Shown: piece after piece, positions 62,655 through 64,000 of the stretch | How the letters are laid out: each line of letters begins with the position of its first letter | Numbering within the stretch: position 1 is the stretch's first letter | Assembly: GCF_000013345.1 (NCBI RefSeq) | Contig: NC_007777.1 | Coordinates: 1,860,001-1,924,000 of the forward strand | Source: Frankia casuarinae | GTDB lineage: Bacteria > Actinomycetota > Actinomycetes > Frankiales > Frankiaceae | DNA length: 64,000 nt | Direction: 5' to 3' | Program-made: the position numbers and the translations under genes | Notes under the pieces: generated by a model | Told to the model about the DNA's origin: nothing | Seen by the model: only the letters and a program-made list of their open reading frames with translations | Databases searched by the model: none

Positions 62655-64000
62655 TCAGGCGACGGAGGACATCCCCGGTTCCCAGATCTCGAACCCGGCC
62701 GCCAGGTAGCGGTTCCTGGCCGCGGCTCGCATGATCTTGCCGCTGCTGGTCTTCTGTAGCCGGCCCGGCAGGGCCAGCACGAGGTCGTTCACCGAGAGGT
62801 CGTGTTCCCGCGTCACCGCCGCCCGGATCGACGCAGCGACGTCCCTCGCGTCGGCGGTGAGGCGCTGCTCGTCCCTGATCTCCTGCACGACGACCAGCTT
62901 CTCGCTGTCGGCACCGGGAACCGAGAACGCGGCGCACCCGCCGGGGCGCAACGCGGGGTGGGCCGACTGGACGGTGAGCTCGATGTCGTGGGGATAGTAG
63001 TTCCGGCCCCGAATGATCACCAGGTCCTTCAGCCTGCCCACGACGTAGACCTCGCCGTCGACCAGCAGGCCGAGATCGCCGGTGCGCAGGTAAGCCCGGC
63101 CGGTCTCGCCGTCGAACTCGGCGTGGAACACCTCGGCCGTCGCCTCCGGGCGGCGCCAGTATCCCTGCGCCACCTGGTCGCCGGAGACCCAGATCTCGCC
63201 CACCTCGTCCGCGGGGCACGGGCGTCCCGTTTCGGGGTCCACTATCCGGAGCTCCTCCTCCGGGAGGACGAGCCCGGATCCGACGAGACTCCGGCCGCGT
63301 CCGCCCGATGCCGGCACATAGCGCCGGTGACCGAGCGCCTCGACGTCCGCCTCGAGGGCGCGGGGACCGCGGCCCTTCCGGCTGCCGGTCACGAGCAGGG
63401 TCGCCTCGGCCAGGCCGTAGCACGGGTAGAACGCCTTCTCGTCGAACCCGTGGGGCGCGAAGATCGCCGAGAACCGGCGCAGGGTCTCGTGACGGATGGG
63501 CTCGGCCCCGTTGAACGCGACCTTCCAACAGCTGAGGTCGAGGTCCGGCACATCCCCCCGGGCGGCCCGTGCGACGCAGACATCGAAGGCGAAGTTGGGC
63601 CCGCCGCTGGTGTGGGCCCGGTACCGGGAGATGGCCGACAGCCAGCGCAGGGGCCACCGGATGAACGTCATCGGCGCCATGAGGATGCTGGTCGCCCCGA
63701 GGTAGAGCGGCTGCAGGATGTTGCCGATCAGCCCCTGGTCATGGAAGAACGGTGCCCAGCCGACGAACGTCGAGTCCTGATCGTGGTCGAACGCGCGCCG
63801 GATCATCTCCTGGTTCGCGGCGAGGTTCCGGTGGGAGACCATGACCCCCTTCGGATCGGACGTGGAACCGGAGGTGTACTGAAGGAAGGCGACGGAATCC
63901 GGCGGACAGGGCCGGGGGCGGAAGCTCGTGCCCGCCTGGTCCGTCTCGTTCGTCTCGTCCGCCACCTGGTCGACCGGCAGCCAGGGGAGGGGGCCACGGA
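62655..64000 (-). CDS. Fatty-acyl-AMP ligase (FAAL), C-terminal part; N-terminus outside window
   Basis: The frame is open to the window end, giving about 448 residues of a protein normally 570-600 long. Seen are the P-loop YTSGSTSDPKGVMVSHRNL, APFFHDQGLIGNILQPLY, the FAAL-specific HTSGGPNFAFDVCVARA, FNGAEPIRHETLRRF, FYPCYGLAEATLLVTG, LRTGDLG and LPGRLQKTSSGKIMR with the C-terminal catalytic Lys. FAALs form acyl-adenylates and pass the acyl chain to a carrier protein of a polyketide or NRPS line rather than to CoA. The rest of any such pathway would lie beyond the window edge. Confidence 0.92.
   Translation of the reverse strand, partial: RGPLPWLPVDQVADETNETDQAGTSFRPRPCPPDSVAFLQYTSGSTSDPKGVMVSHRNLAANQEMIRRAFDHDQDSTFVGWAPFFHDQGLIGNILQPLYLGATSILMAPMTFIRWPLRWLSAISRYRAHTSGGPNFAFDVCVARAARGDVPDLDLSCWKVAFNGAEPIRHETLRRFSAIFAPHGFDEKAFYPCYGLAEATLLVTGSRKGRGPRALEADVEALGHRRYVPASGGRGRSLVGSGLVLPEEELRIVDPETGRPCPADEVGEIWVSGDQVAQGYWRRPEATAEVFHAEFDGETGRAYLRTGDLGLLVDGEVYVVGRLKDLVIIRGRNYYPHDIELTVQSAHPALRPGGCAAFSVPGADSEKLVVVQEIRDEQRLTADARDVAASIRAAVTREHDLSVNDLVLALPGRLQKTSSGKIMRAAARNRYLAAGFEIWEPGMSSVA

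Overview
The window is very GC-rich, uses many GTG starts, and carries families typical of actinomycetes: an LCP protein, a DUF1876 protein, a GAF/HisKA_3 sensor kinase, HdeD, and M50-like proteins with the actinobacterial layout. A Frankia-like or related soil/plant-associated actinomycete is the best guess. This is inference from protein style; no rRNA or tRNA gene is visible to confirm it.

Layout. 1-13.7 kb is mixed housekeeping: a TetR tail, RecD2 helicase, a shrunken GPP34-like ORF, an MFS exporter with a MerR regulator, a SpoIIE-type phosphatase, a type-2-like 3-hydroxyacyl-CoA dehydrogenase, an LCP cell-wall ligase, a DUF1876 protein, a DUF427 remnant, a GAF sensor kinase and an acetyl-CoA hydrolase/transferase. 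14.1-45.3 kb is a large exopolysaccharide locus. It has an initiating polyprenyl glycosylphosphotransferase, about ten glycosyltransferases (two fused to NodB-type deacetylase domains), CDP-sugar genes (rfbF-like, epimerase, paired methyltransferases), a Wzz-like protein, a Wzy-like ligase/polymerase, two Wzx-like flippases, membrane proteins and a secreted beta-helix protein. Many genes overlap by 4 bp (ATGA/GTGA/TTGA), indicating translational coupling.

45.6-52.7 kb holds an S4-domain RNA-binding protein, an FbpABC-type ferric uptake operon, and an unusual adenylation / carrier / membrane-acyltransferase protein. DtxR/IdeR-like iron boxes lie upstream of both the ferric operon and the three-domain gene, suggesting one iron-starvation response. 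53-62.6 kb is accessory. It has an HdeD protein, an ABC exporter, an M50-like membrane metalloprotease with a PqqD-like N-terminal region, and two paralogous small precursor-like peptides with a 77%-identical 44-residue block and divergent 22-residue tails, each followed by a hairpin. Across an AT-rich gap lies a divergent P450-ferredoxin pair, then a GH18 protein. The window ends inside a fatty-acyl-AMP ligase.

The peptide-peptide-protease cassette with its convergent exporter is the strongest candidate for an undescribed system, probably a ribosomally made, proteolytically matured and exported peptide. A second recurring theme is short tandem repeats at or near translation starts (phosphatase, MerR, methyltransferase, flippase, GT2, M50 genes).
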